Notes: generated from the letters alone by a model not told the origin. 64,000 nucleotides of DNA from Platanthera guangdongensis (GCA_039583875.1 CM077160.1:115401314-115465313); one strand, 5' to 3'. Shown: positions 30,718-41,466, counted from the first letter of the stretch. Translations and numbers: made by a program.

Positions 30718-31500
30718 ACGATGGAGTGCATGAAAGATGAAGACGATCAAAGACGTATACCCCGCTACGGCGACGACCAACTCGAAGGAGTATCCTTATT
30801 AGATGATCTTGCACACGATAAGCAAGCTCATCAAAAATAACAAGGCAACCGTGAGATGTGAGTTGGCTGGCGGATATAAGGTTCAAGGATAACCTGGGTA
30901 TGTACGGCACATTAGGAATATGAAAATGGGTGGGATGAAGGAGCCCACGACTGGTGCAAGGGAGAATAGTGTCACGTGCAACCATAACACTAAGGGCAGA
31001 CGAGACGGACTGACAGGACAAGAGGTGAGTGACATCATGGGTCATGTGAAAAGAGGCTCCAGAGTCAAGCAACCAGTCGGAGGAAAAGATACCTACATGG
31101 GCGGAGGCAGACGGCTGAGAGACAGAGACACCAGAAGCATCCGGTGAGAGCACGGAGGAAGAGGAGCAATGCAGTGAACCGTGAGATAGTTGCTGGGCAA
31201 TCTGCTAGGCAAACTCAGAAACAGAGAGTGACTGTGTCATAGCAGAGAAATGAGCTGGAGGAGCACCAGGAGCACGATGTTGATAGGACTATTAAGCCCT
31301 CTGAAGCTTGCGGCACTCAGATTTGACGTGGTCAAGACAATGGCAGTAGTGACAACGGTAGGTTGGCGGCGAGAAGCACCAAACTAAGCAGTAGAAGGCA
31401 CTGGAGGACGAGGAACAGGCCGCATCAGTGCACTATAACCCGGCGAAGGCAGCAAAGGAGCACTCACTAGAGAGGACTGCGGTGAAAACTCGAGAGCGGT
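30718..31500 (-). pseudogene. Second fragment of the Copia D family: knuckle region and protease
   Basis: About 780 bases closely match the protease/gag regions of Copia D at 20516-20744 and 28644-29165. It reads SSDWLLDSGASFHMTHD (31050-31100) with DSGAS intact, then NLISASQLTSHGCLVIFDE and RRRSGVYVFDRLHLS, uninterrupted where Copia D is split by the SIRE-like element. No LTR, integrase or RT accompanies it. Left (30635-30717) and right (31504 on) are unrelated sequence. It is an older truncated copy, next to but not part of Copia D. Confidence 0.7.
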
Positions 31501-31680
31501 AAGTGGATTGGGCTGCAGTTGACCTAACCTGTGAATGAGTCGTGGCAAGTGGATTGGGCTGCAGTTTTTACCTTCCCTTGAGCCAAGTTCATTCTATATT
31601 TTTTCACAATTAAAGGAGTAAAACTGTAATTTCACATTGTAGGGTAGGATCCCTATTAAATTTATAGGTTTATGACACTC
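31501..31680 (-). other. Host intron sequence
   Basis: A 22-base direct repeat (GCAAGTGGATTGGGCTGCAGTT type, at about 31498 and 31545) followed by AT-rich DNA. Ends with CACTC, one copy of the Copia F target-site duplication. Confidence 0.5.
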
Positions 31681-31862
31681 TGTGGAAAGAAATGGGCAAA
31701 CCTTGTAGATACTTCTTCATGAGTAAAATAAAAGAGAGAATACAAATATATAGGGGAAGAGAAGGAGAAAGAATCGTATACAAAGGATGTGGGACAAAAT
31801 GAGAAAAGAGAAATGAGCCTATAAATGGGCCTTTACATCATTTTTCCCTATATCATCTAACA
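31681..31862 (-). repeat. 3' LTR of Copia F
   Basis: TGTGGAAAG...TCTAACA. The GCGGGGGAG polypurine tract lies next to it at 31863-31871 (minus strand). CTATAAATGGGCC is shared with the other LTR. Confidence 0.88.
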
Positions 31863-33854
31863 CTCCCCCGCAAACTGTAGCGTACAAGTCGTAGGCACCA
31901 AGCTTGGACAAGAACTGATAATACAGCTTGGGAGGCAACGCCTTGGTAAGGATATCAACAACTTGCCCAGAGGCAGGAACATGTTCAAGCCTTAGCTCCT
32001 TTGATTGAACTTTTTCTCGAACGAAGTGACAATCAACCTCAATATGTTTAGTCCTCTCATTAAACACGGAATTTTTTGCAATGTGTATTGCAGCTTGACT
32101 GTCACAAAACAACGTCGATGGTGAGGACAATTTAACTCTCAAACTCATTAGAAGACTTTCCAGCCAGGTTAGTTCTGATGTAACGACTTCCATCGCACGG
32201 TACTCAGCCTCAGCAAACGAGCGAGTAACCACCGCCTGCTTCTTACTCCGTCATGTGATGAGATTTCCTCCAAAGTAAGTACAAAAACCAGTAGCTGAAC
32301 GACGATCATCCAACGAGCCTGCATAGTCCGCATCAGAGTATGCAATAAGAGAAAGGGAGGAAGAGGACTTATAGACAAGTCTTTGCCCAGGAGCAGTCTT
32401 CAGATATCTGAGAATTCGTTCTACTGCTTGAAGGTGAGAAACCCGTGAGGTATGCATAAACTGACTAACCACTCCAACCGCAAATGATATATCTGGTCTC
32501 GTAACGGTTAGGTATATCAATTTTACCACAAGACGACGATAGTATTCTGCATTTGGTAGTAGAGAGTCGGTCTCAGATCCCTGAGCACACAACTTATAGT
32601 TGACTTCCATCGGGGTTTCCGCTGGTTTGCAACCCGAGAGACCAGCATATTTCAGAAGGTCAATGCAATACTTACGCTGGGATAAGACACGACCATCAGG
32701 TTGTCGTGCTACCTCTAGTCCAAGAAAATATCGATCATTTCCCAGATCTTTGATTTGAAAGATAGAATTTAAATGTTGCTTAACATGTTGTATCCCAACG
32801 GAGTCATCACCCGTGATCAAAATATCATCCACATAAACCAAATGTATTATAGTCCTCGTTGATTGGTGACGAGTGAAGAGATAGGAATCTGTCAAGCTTT
32901 GTTTGAAGCCAACCTCACAAACAGCCTTGCTGAATTTGTCAAACCATGCCTGTGGAGACTGTTTGAGACCATAAATGGATTTGCGAAGTAAACAAACACG
33001 AGACTCCCTCGTGGTGTCAAATCCGGGTGGTTGTTGCATATAGACAGTTTTAAGAAGGTCGCCATTTAAAAAAGCATTGTTGACATTCAGCTGGTGGAGG
33101 GGCCAATGGCAATGACAGCTAAGGAGAGCAAGTCCCGAACCGTATTTAATTTCTCAACTGGGGAGAATGTTTCCTCATAATCAAGCTCGTACTGTTGAGT
33201 AAAACCACATGCCACAAGCCGAACCTTTAAGCGATCAACTGTCTCATCCGCGGTATGTTTGATTGTAAAGATCCACTTGCGGCTAACACAATTGTGGCCA
33301 GGAGGAGGAGACACAAGATTCCAAGTGTGATTACCCCACAGAGCAGTCATTTTGTCATCCATGGCGGCACGCCACGCCGGATGCTGGAGAGCTTCATGCA
33401 CAGAGTTAGGTATAGAGATAGAGGAGAGAGAGAGAGCAAAGCTAAGAAGAGGTGGAGAGAGCCGATGTAGAGACACATAATTGGCCAAGGGATGGGCCGT
33501 CGAGGAGGAGGCCGGATCAACAGGCCGCGAGATCACACTGGTAGAGGGAAGCTGTTGCAGGGCAGCTGGTCGAGGAGGACGACGAGTGTAAACTTCAATG
33601 ATAGGAGGTTTGGAGGGGACGGGTTTGGAGGGTACTGGTGGTGTAGGAATCGGAAACAGAAGAGTAGGAATCAGAAGCATAGGAGACGTTACTGGTGATG
33701 TAGGAATCAGAAGCAGAGGAGTAGAGAGATGTGGTGGAATCGGAGACGTGACGAGAATGATTGGTCGAGGTAGCACCGGAGGAAGAAGGGGATGAGAAGG
33801 ACTGGCGTGATATGGTTGGTCTTCATGAAAGGAGACATCAGCGGACACAGCCAC
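31819..33854 (-). pseudogene. Copia F reverse transcriptase and RNase H
   Basis: RT starts near 33400 with HPAWRAAMDDKMTAL, then CVSRKWIFTIKHTADE and ACGFTQQYELDYEETFSP. A one-base frameshift near 33110 precedes LNVNNAFLNGDL. From 33039 the frame is open: KSIYGLKQSPQAWFDKFSK, LVYVDDILITGDD (32830) with both Asp, KDLGNDRYFLGLEV, RPDISFAVGVVSQFMH and YSDADYAGSLDDRRSATG. RNase H continues after a TGA at 32251-32253 in the place of Trp: SFAEAEYRAM, LFCDSQAAIHIAKN, ERTKHIEVDCHFVRE and VDILTKALP. Only one frameshift and one stop break these two domains. Confidence 0.85.
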
Positions 33855-34742
33855 CTTTCCAGTGATAGGATTAAAGCATACATACCCTTCTGAGTGCGGG
33901 AGTACCCAACAAACATAGCTTTGCTAGCATGAGGGCTAGCTTGTCATTGGAAGGACCAAGATGGTGGACATAATAGGTACACCCAAAAACACGAGGTGTC
34001 AGATAGAAGAGATTCGTGGATGGGTAAAGGAGAGTAATGGGTGCCACAAAGTTAAGGATAGACGAAGGCATGCGGTTGATGAGGTGGCACGCAGTAGAGA
34101 CTGCAAAGTTCCAATAGAGGGGAGGAACCTGCATTTGGATCATAAGAGATTGAGCCACATCAAGGAGGTGGCGATTTTTCCTTTCCGCGATGCAAGTTGG
34201 TTGAGTGGTGTAGGCACATGAATTCTGATGTATAATACCGAACTCAGCGCATAGAATGTAGAAGGTGCGACCAATATATTCTCGAGCATTGTCTGTACGA
34301 AGAGTTTTGACACAGACAGAGAACTGAGTGCGAGTTTCCGTAAGAAATGTACGGAACGTAGTTGGGAGTTCGGTACGATCACGAAGTAAATACAACCAGG
34401 TTACTCGTGAGTAATCATCGATAAAGGTAACAAAGTATCGATACCCAAAAATACTAGGGACCTTATAGGGCCCCCAGATATCAGAGTGAACTAAGGATAA
34501 AGGAGCATCGCTCCGGATACAGGAAGGAGAAAAAGAGACACGGTGTTGTTTGCCGAAAATACATGATTCACAAAAGAACTCTTGAAGTGAGACAGTATGA
34601 AGAGCTTTCTTGAGAATTGGAATAGCGACATGCCCAAGACGACGATGTCAATCAGTGGTGGAGACAGTAGTGAGAGCAGTGGGAGGAACATCAAGAAGAT
34701 ATAGCCCGTTAGACAGTCGCCCTCTACTAAGTATATTCTACG
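33855..34742 (-). pseudogene. Copia F integrase
   Basis: The zinc region has HRRLGH and CESCIFGKQHR in one frame near 34640-34560. The core begins LVHSDIWGP and FVTFIDDYSRVTWLYLL, then TLRTDNAREY and CIAERKNRHLLDVAQS from 34395, so D, D and E are present. It continues with HLINRMPSSIL and RVFGCTYYVHH, then the C-terminal region toward 33855. Frame changes near 34395 and 33900 break it. Integrase would insert the element cDNA in the nucleus. Confidence 0.78.
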
Positions 34743-35157
34743 TTAGTCGATCCTGCACCACAAAGGAAGAGCATGAGAAAGTAACACAGCAATCAAGGTT
34801 TTGCGTAAGACGGCTAACAAAAAGGAGATTAAAAGGAGAACCCAGAACATGAAGAACTGAGGATAAAAAGAGAGGAGTAAGAGGCAAATGAGCAGCGCCA
34901 GAAACCGGGATCCTGTCACCATTGGCCACGGTGATGTGCGGGGGTAAGCAATATCTAAGTACTTGGGCGGCTGCTGCGGAGAGAGATGATTTGTAGCGCC
35001 CGAGTCCACAACCAGTGAGAGTTGTGTGAGAGGCACGATATACCTTCCTGGAAGATCGAGGCCACAGAGTCAGAGGAGCGACGAACCACCTCTTGAAGTT
35101 GATGGAGTTGAGCACGCAACGCAACAATATCATCAACAGTGGTGGAGGCAGAAGCCA
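34743..35157 (-). pseudogene. Copia F gag stub joined to protease
   Basis: ATG at 35157 opens with MASASTTVDDIVALRAQL, runs about 40 codons (coiled, Gln/Leu/Arg-rich) and shifts directly into the protease site LVVDSGATNHLS (34995-35015). The capsid and CCHC knuckle that should lie between are absent, while everything downstream is present. The DSGATNHLS site is intact. This looks like a deletion of about 0.8-1 kb of gag. Since both LTRs and the duplication are intact, it could predate insertion, making the element dependent on Gag from relatives. Confidence 0.72.
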
Positions 35158-35229
35158 TAATCCTGATCAGCGAATAGCCACGAAAATCGGATGGCAAGAA
35201 GGCGCGCGGCTTGCCGGACAGATCAAGCG

Positions 35230-36245
35230 GCTACTACAGAGTAAGTACTGAGAACCGCGAGAATATGCAGCCGCGTGAGAACAAGTAGTGGCGAGAACAA
35301 GCCGCAGCGGCGAGAACAAACCGTGCGAGAAAGGGCAGCGGTGCGAGAAGAAGCAGCAGCGAGAACAAGCCGCAGCGGCGAGAACAAGCCGCTCAAGAAG
35401 AGACAAACCGTAACCTGAAGAAAGCGGAGCGGAGAAGGGAAGTCGTCTGGTCTCGGTGTCAACACACCAGCGGCCAAGAGCCCGCGACCAAGAGGCGGAG
35501 CCCGCAGCGGGTAGAGAAGCCGTAACGGCTAAGAAAAGTCCGGGCGGGAAGCCGCAACGACTAATCAGGGGAAGAAGCCGCGCGAGAAGTCCGCATGTTC
35601 ACGGTGAGCACACCAGCGACAAAGGACGAGGTCGCGACCTAGATGCGGAGCTTGCCGGGAAGAGAGAAGCCATAGCGACTAGAAGAACAAATCGCAGTGA
35701 GAAGATAAGTCGCGGCGACTAAGACAAGACGCTGCGAGCAAGGAGAAAAGCAGCGAGGAGGCAAGAACTCGGCGGGTAGACAAGGAGACCGCAGCGAGTA
35801 GCCAAGGAGACCGCAGCGAGTAGCCGGGATGAAAAACGCAAGAACTCGGCGGCTAAGAGAAGTCGCTTCGAGCTGAGAGAAGGGAAGATCTCGGCGGGTA
35901 GACAGGGGGACCGCACCAAGTAGAGAGGAAGCGGGTAAACGGGAAGAAGCCGCGCGATCAGAGGGAAAACCCCACCTGATAGGAAGGGTATAAAAAGGGA
36001 GGAGGAGGAGAAGAGGTGGAAGCCACGAGAGAGAGGGAGGGAGAGCAGAAGAAGCGGTTAGAACAGCCTTAACCGCGCAGGAAGCCGCGGTTAGAAAGGA
36101 AGCAGGCCGCAACACACAGGCGGCTAATCAAGAGAACAAGCCTTAACCACGAAGAAGCGGTTAGAACGGCCTTAACCGCGCAGGAAGCCGCGGTTAGAAA
36201 GGGAGCAGGCTGCAACACACGGCGGCTAAGCAAGAGAACAAGCTG
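35230..36245 (-). repeat. Repetitive leader of Copia F
   Basis: Between the primer site and gag stub the words GCGAGAACAAGCCGC / AGCGGCGAGAAC recur many times (35270-35410). A unit of about 98 bases (GCGGTTAGAAC...GAGAACAAGC) is tandemly duplicated at about 36053-36142 and 36150-36241. No long reliable ORF. Confidence 0.7.
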
Positions 36246-36295
36246 TCCGGTAAGCCGGACAAGCGGGCGGTTAGAAAAAAAATAGATCGGATTGT

Positions 36296-36309
36296 TGGCT
36301 CTGATACCA
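36296..36309 (-). other. Primer binding site of Copia F (initiator tRNA-Met)
   Basis: Minus strand TGGTATCAGAGCCA, directly adjoining the 5' LTR. Confidence 0.88.
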
Positions 36310-36491
36310 TGTAGAAAGAAATGAGCAAACCTTTTAGATACTTCTTCATGTGTAAAATACAAGAGAGAATACAAATATATAGGGGAAGAGAAGGAGAAAG
36401 AATCTTATACAAAGGATGTGGGACTAAAGGAGAAAAGAGAAATGGGCCTATAAATGAGTCTTTACATCATTTTTCCCTATATCATCTAACA
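36310..36491 (-). repeat. 5' LTR of Copia F
   Basis: TGTAGAAAG...TCTAACA, near-identical to 31681-31862. Confidence 0.88.
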
Positions 36492-36496
36492 CACCC

Positions 36497-37039
36497 TACT
36501 GTTCTAGATTTAGGAAACCTACAAAAATGGAGAATTGGAGATGGACGGTCCTGATTGATTGGATGGTATGTCAGTGATCAAAAGGCTGAGATGTTATGAT
36601 CTAGAAGGATCGGACGGTCCGGATTGATTGGATGGTATGCCAGAGATACACGGTATGGCATGATACTATATTTTTATATATAGTAGATATATATATAAGT
36701 AAAAGGTAATAGATTTCCTACTAAAGTTATTATACTTTTAAATAAGTATCCATTGTCTTAAATTAATGAATTGGGGCCACAACTAAAACTGCACAAAAGA
36801 TCGTCTTCCACTTCCCTAGAAATCAAGAGAAGTCAGGAGCCTTGAATATAAACTAAGATAAAAGATATGTATAATACAAAGTACTGATTTTTTTATTAAT
36901 ATTTTTATAAGAACCACCGTTCACTAAATTTGCATTTATTTCTCATAGATTCTTACAAAAAAAAACTGATAAAAGGCCAACCACATGCTTATTAGCCTTG
37001 AATCATTGTTAAGAAGAAATAGCAGGATCAATACATGAA
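36497..37039 (-). other. Host intron sequence with a short duplicated motif
   Basis: AT-rich. The phrase GGACGGTCC(T/G)GATTGATTGGATGGTATG occurs twice, at 36543 and 36611. TATA-like simple sequence lies at 36670-36700. No ORF. Confidence 0.55.
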
Positions 37040-37140
37040 AACCTTACCCTGCATTTTTGCAAGAGGCTGCTTTCAGGACTAGAACCCGTGACGTCAAGGT
37101 CACACGGCGACAACTTAATTGGTGCGCCAAGGATATCCCC
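37040..37140 (-). mobile_element. Au-like SINE fragment
   Basis: Minus strand reads CTTGGCGCACCAATTAAGTT, then GTGACGTCACGGGTTCTAGTCC and GCCTCTTGCAAAAATGCAGG (given in pieces). These match the tRNA-derived head and body of plant Au SINEs, including an A-box-like start and a B box (GGGTTCTAGTCC). The 3' end is truncated after GGGTAAGG. It lies about 65 bases inside the Obg intron from the donor site. Confidence 0.75.
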
Positions 37141-37205
37141 TTCATAAACATACTTTAATATAGGGGGAAAATTTCAACACCGAGTAAAAAAGAAGGATTA
37201 CATAC

Positions 37206-37671
37206 CTACAGGCACAGCAATTTTCAATATTGGAGCCATAGACCCATTACACATGTGTGAAGTCAACACTCCCATTGTACCAACATTTCCCCCTCGCTTT
37301 GCACTATATCTCTTCTTCTTGTGTAATTCCAAGAGTGATTCTGTGCTTTCATCTGCATATAGAACTACATCACCGCCATGTCCACCCAGTGGTAAGAACA
37401 ATGAGCCATCTGAATCCCTTCTAAATGAATTCTTCTTTTTTTTATCTTTTTCATGCTTTCCCTGTGATTTTGAAGTGATTTTCTGAACGGGTAAACTCAG
37501 TACTGCGCCATGGCCACCATCTCCAGATCGAACAGTAATAATAACCTGATCAAAATACTTATGCGGTTCCTTTATCAATGCTTCGAGATTAGTGGATCCC
37601 GAGTCTTTGACTATGGCTAATTTGGAATTAGATGTGATACATCTGATGATTTTGGAGCCACATCCCCAATA
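37206..37671 (-). CDS. OBGC: Obg-family GTPase (ObgC-like), exon encoding the N-terminal part of the Obg fold
   Basis: One frame is open from about 37671 to 37206 on the minus strand. Key segments are KYFDQVIITVRSGDGGHGA, a Lys-rich insert (KHEKDKKKKN), LPLGGHGGDVVLYADES, SAKRGGNVGTMGVLTS and PILKIAVPVG. The SGDGGHGA and GGHGGDVV glycine motifs define the Obg fold, and the KYFD start with GGHGA favours the plastid type over the mitochondrial one. The 3' end is a phase-1 donor (G|GTATGT) that joins exactly to the exon at 16706. The 5' boundary is set by AG (GGCAG|GTATTGG) after an in-frame TAG further upstream. There is no in-frame ATG, so a transit-peptide exon must lie to the right. Confidence 0.88.
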
Positions 37672-38001
37672 CCTGCCACAGCAGATGGAATAATTCTAAA
37701 TTAAGAATGATAAATAATTGATAGAAATTCAATAGCAATGTGCTAGGAAGATGGTTACACAATTTAGCACTCACTAACAGCCACTATGGATTGCATTCAG
37801 AAGTTCCAATTAATGAAAATCTAACAAAGTAATGCATGTCCTAATGAAAACATAGAATTTTGTCTTTTCAAGAGAAAATACAAAATTAGATCTAATTTTT
37901 TAGTATTTTTTTAAATCAGTCTCTCAACTTCCATTTGATAGAAATTAGTCCCCAAATTTTCTAAAAGCGCACAAATGAGTCAACTTCCATTTGATAGAAA
38001 T
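37672..38001 (-). other. Host intron upstream of the Obg exon, with 56-base tandem duplication
   Basis: AT-rich DNA with no ORF. 37925-37980 and 37981-38001 plus 57487-57521 are two tandem copies of a 56-base unit (CAACTTCCATTTGATAG...). The second copy is split by the CRM-like element. Ends with GAAAT, the target-site duplication. Confidence 0.7.
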
Positions 38002-38027
38002 TGATGTAGGGGTAGGCTAGTGGTGCT
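38002..38027 (-). repeat. CRM-like 3' LTR, outer fragment
   Basis: TGATGTAGGGGTAGGCTAGT..., identical to 56173 onward. Its last five bases, GTGCT, are the left copy of the Tekay target-site duplication. Confidence 0.85.
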
Positions 38028-41000
38028 TGTAACGCCCCTCGATTTTTCGGCAATTATTTAAATCCTCGTTTGGCGTTACGTTGGCGCATTTCCGGCTCGT
38101 GCCGTTGTTAGAGTACCTCGTTAGGTGTTCTTAGAGGTTATAGCCTGTTGTATGGTTTCCCCAGCTAGTCGGCGTCTGTTTTGGAGGCCCGGCTGAGCCT
38201 CTTAGGGAATCCTTATGCTTTGGCTTCGGGTGAGGTTAGCCCGAGTGTGTGGTCGTCGGAGGTTGTGTCCGACTTCGCCGATGTTTTCGTAGCCCAAGTG
38301 TTTAGCTACGGTGCGGATTTGTTCGGAACCCGAGATCGTTTATTTTCACGTCGTTTCGACGGTGGCTTGTTAGCGGGTAGTCATGTATTTAAGCGTGTAT
38401 GTATATTTACGCATTTTGGCTTGTTGGGTGATTTGGGCGTGCCGGTGAATAAATATATACGTGCACGTGCGTGCGTAGTTTTAAAAAAAAATGTTGCTTG
38501 TGCGCGTCCATTCGTATATGTGTATAGTGTAAAAATATATTTATAGGTGTGTGGATATATTTGTATGGGTTTAAGTATAAACTTAGGTATTACTTCATTA
38601 GTTAATAGAATTGAGGATTATGTGTTTAATTTTTAGGTGGTCTTATATAAGAGGATGCCTTAGGTTTAGGTTTTTTTTCCCTTTCTTTCCCCAACCCAGC
38701 GGCCCGCTGCTGCATCCCGAGCGAAAGGCGGAAAGGGCGGAACGGGAGGCTCTCCGACCGACCTTCTTCCCCGCCCAGCAGTGCTCGAAACCCATGTTCG
38801 AGGCCGGATCCGAGCTCCTCTAGGCAAGGCCTTCGTTCCAAGGTAACCATCTTGAGATTTCACCATCTTCTTTTCCGACCGGGTGTTGGGGGTTCTTGTT
38901 CTTTTCATGCTTTGATCGAGCATTTCTTCCCAGGTATTCTTAGGTGGATGTTGTGATCTTTTCCTGTTGGGAAGAGGGTGCTTGGCCGAAATTTTCAAAG
39001 GGCAAACCAAAGCAAGTGCATCCTTCGCCCTTGTCAAAGTTATTCCAATATAGTGCCCTTGATTTTGGTTGCTTGATTTTAGATCTACTCTCCTAGTTTC
39101 TCTACTCACCCGAAATTTTGGGTGCTAATCCTCATTGCTTTAGGTTGCGGCTTCATGGTTAAGAGTGTTAGGTCGAATTTTGTACCAAATGAGTTGTTAG
39201 TTTAAATGTTGTATGTTGGGACTTTGAGTCATGCCCGGATGCCGTTAAAGGGTTGTATCTTGGTTTGTTCAAAATCTCTCGCTTGTTATTTAGCGGCCGA
39301 ATTAAATCAGTAGGTTGTTGTTCTTTCTTTGGTGTTGTTAGAACTTGTTCAATAATCGCCGTTAGAACATGTCAAATGCTTGGAAGTTATGGTTGTTAGA
39401 ACTTGTTCATTTGTTCAATAATTTCGATCGTGCTCACTTGTTAGAATCTTGTCCATTTCAATTTAACTTATAGCTTGTGGTTCTTTTCCTTGTGTGTGAA
39501 CCAAGACCAGCTCGTGTTATTATGAAGTTAATTGGCTATGTTTGCGTCAAATTAATCGTTATGTTTGGTATCAAATTAATCGTGCGTGGATAGGTATCAA
39601 ATTAATTATGTATGTATTTGTATCAAATTAATTATGCCTGTTTCGGTGTCTAACCTATTTCTTTTGTTATGGTGACCAACTAATGGTACATGTTTAATTG
39701 AGTGTCGTACTACTTGCATAATTACAGTATCGTTCTGCTTTCAATTTATTTGTGTCAAACTACTTGCTTGGACAAACTCGATGTTTAGTCCGTTGGTATG
39801 AATATAAGGCTCTTAGGTGGGTTGCTCTAGAGTGTTTAGGGTTCAGTGTGACTTCTTGGTGGTTCATGAAACCACTAGTGAGGGCTTTCCCGAGTCACTT
39901 AGTGCTGGAGTAGGATGTGATTTTGAGGTGGGTCGGACCGATGCCGCCACACTTGTTTTACTTCTTGTCTTATTAAGACGATATGGGTTGTTTGGTTGAG
40001 TTGGACTGATGCCACCACCACAACACCTTGAGATATTTAGGCCTGTTAGACTTGGTTGGACCGTTGTCACCAGCCTAGGCCCTGGTTACTGATTTTGTCC
40101 ATCTCCAGTACTAGGTGACTCTTTCTGCTCTAGCTTTATGCTGAGATTTATTTATTTATTTGCTAATCCCTTTTGCAGAGATAGTTGTAGTTCGGCTTCA
40201 TTCGTGCTCTTGATGTACTCCCTTTCCACTTACCTTTGTGGGAATCAGTTTTACCTGCTTTACTTACCTTCTTTTACCTGTACCTGTTTTACTTCACCTT
40301 CACTTACTTCTGACCTGATTTCTTTTATCTTGTATAAATCTATTGTACCTTTGTTTTTCTTTTGATAGTTGTTTTGCTGAGGTGTTCGTTTTTTTTTCTG
40401 AATACCTCAGGTACAGGTATTTAGCCGACTGTGCGGCTAGTTTGCTCCTAGAGATTTTCTAGCATTTCAGCTGCTACTGTGGTTCTCAGTTCCTCTTGTT
40501 TGGGAGGTAGCTTTTCTTTAGACTTGTAGTATAGACATACCTACTCACCAGTGGGTTCGTGTCAGTTGGTGACGCCCACTGGTGGTTTCTCTTTTAGATA
40601 GTTTGCGCTTGCTTACACTGTTAGTTTTCTTCTATTTTTGAGATTCATTAAACTTGCTCCTGGGATGATTTATGTTAGATTGCTAGTTACTTTAAAACCT
40701 ATAAAAAAACAATTATTATATCTAAAACATAATCATCATGTTTCATTCTCTAAAAAGCTTAATCACTACTTTCAAAACCACGTAAAAGGGTCATTTTCTA
40801 TATTTATCATATAAATTAAATCTAGGGTCTTGCATAGTCTAAGGTGTCCCCTGGAGGCGCTTATGCATTCTCTTAGGATGTTAAAAAGTGAATAAAGTAT
40901 TTTCCGCTACGTATAAGTATAATTTTGAAGGGTGGACTAGTTGATCCACGAAGCCGAGGGATACGGCCTCTAAAATACATTCAATTTTCACATCATTAAA

Positions 41001-41140
41001 GCTTATGTTTTTTTTATTAGTCTTAGTAGTTGGTGGTTGCCTGAGCGTCGGCAGTTATCCCCTGCCTGACGTGACATCACAACGCGTGTTTTCTCCTACT
41101 CTGATACTTCTTAATTTCGGAGAAAATGCGGGTTGTGACA
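38028..41140 (+). repeat. 5' LTR of Tekay element (3113 bases)
   Basis: Near-identical to 46655-49763. Inside, T-rich AATTAAT(C/T)GT repeats occur near 39540-39640. Open frames in the LTR (38181-38546; 38666-39109 minus) match no family. Confidence 0.9.
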
Positions 41141-41142
41141 GT

Positions 41143-41153
41143 TGGTATCAGAG
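41143..41153 (+). other. Primer binding site (initiator tRNA-Met)
   Basis: TGGTATCAGAG, two bases after the LTR end. Confidence 0.88.
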
Positions 41154-41302
41154 GGAGGTTGCTTGACAATTTGTCGGGCAACCTTTCCTTGTAGGTATTA
41201 GAAGTTTAGCATCATGTCATACACACACCGATATGTCATCAGCACGTCTTGGCTGAAGCACGAACACTACACTCATAGCATAACATGAAGTATACTGGGC
41301 AT

Positions 41303-41466
41303 ATTATGTAGTATGAGGTGCATAATATGTGTTTGTATATGGATCCACCATAGGAGGCAACATGTGAGGGTTATGTAGTATGAGATGCATAAACTCACCA
41401 CATGAATGCGACTAGCACGTTTTCTTTTTCGTTGCATGGGAATGTTATGTAGTATGGGATGCATAA
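41303..41466 (+). repeat. Three direct repeats in the Tekay leader
   Basis: TTATGTAGTATG(A/G)G(A/G)TGCATAA at about 41304, 41371 and 41445, spaced about 70 bases apart, in an otherwise noncoding leader of about 700 bases. Confidence 0.7.

Larger units (their letters stand above)
31681..36491 (-). mobile_element. Ty1/Copia element 'F', full length but lacking most of gag
   Basis: LTRs 31681-31862 and 36310-36491 (182 bases each), a perfect tRNA-Met primer site, and a polypurine tract. The target-site duplication is CACTC (31676-31680) / CACCC (36492-36496). The order on the minus strand is leader, a gag stub fused to protease, integrase, RT, RNase H. The LTRs share nearly all bases, and coding blocks have few lesions, so it is among the younger insertions in the Obg intron. 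Confidence 0.9.
16707..37205 (-). other. 20.5 kb Obg intron packed with retrotransposons
   Basis: Minus-strand donor GTATGT at 37205-37200 and acceptor ATCACAG at 16713-16707. It is a phase-1 intron: the split Gly codon (G + GT) is restored. Contents from 5' to 3': SINE fragment, Copia F, a fragment of family D, then Copia D with its nested SIRE-like, Copia E and TRIM insertions. Only about 1.5 kb looks like original intron. Confidence 0.85.

Noticed and set aside
35230..36245. CRISPR-like or satellite array
   Set aside because: Repeats are degenerate, unevenly spaced and sit in a Copia leader; there are no uniform spacers and the genome is a plant's.
38181..38546. Open frame of about 120 codons in both Tekay LTRs (also 46808-47158)
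   Set aside because: It lies in noncoding U3 sequence, matches no family, and its end differs between the LTRs through an A-run length change. Conservation between the two LTRs only reflects their shared origin.
38666..39109. 147-codon minus-strand frame in both Tekay LTRs (also 47292-47735)
   Set aside because: Same reasoning: near-identical LTRs carry no independent evidence, and there is no recognisable domain.
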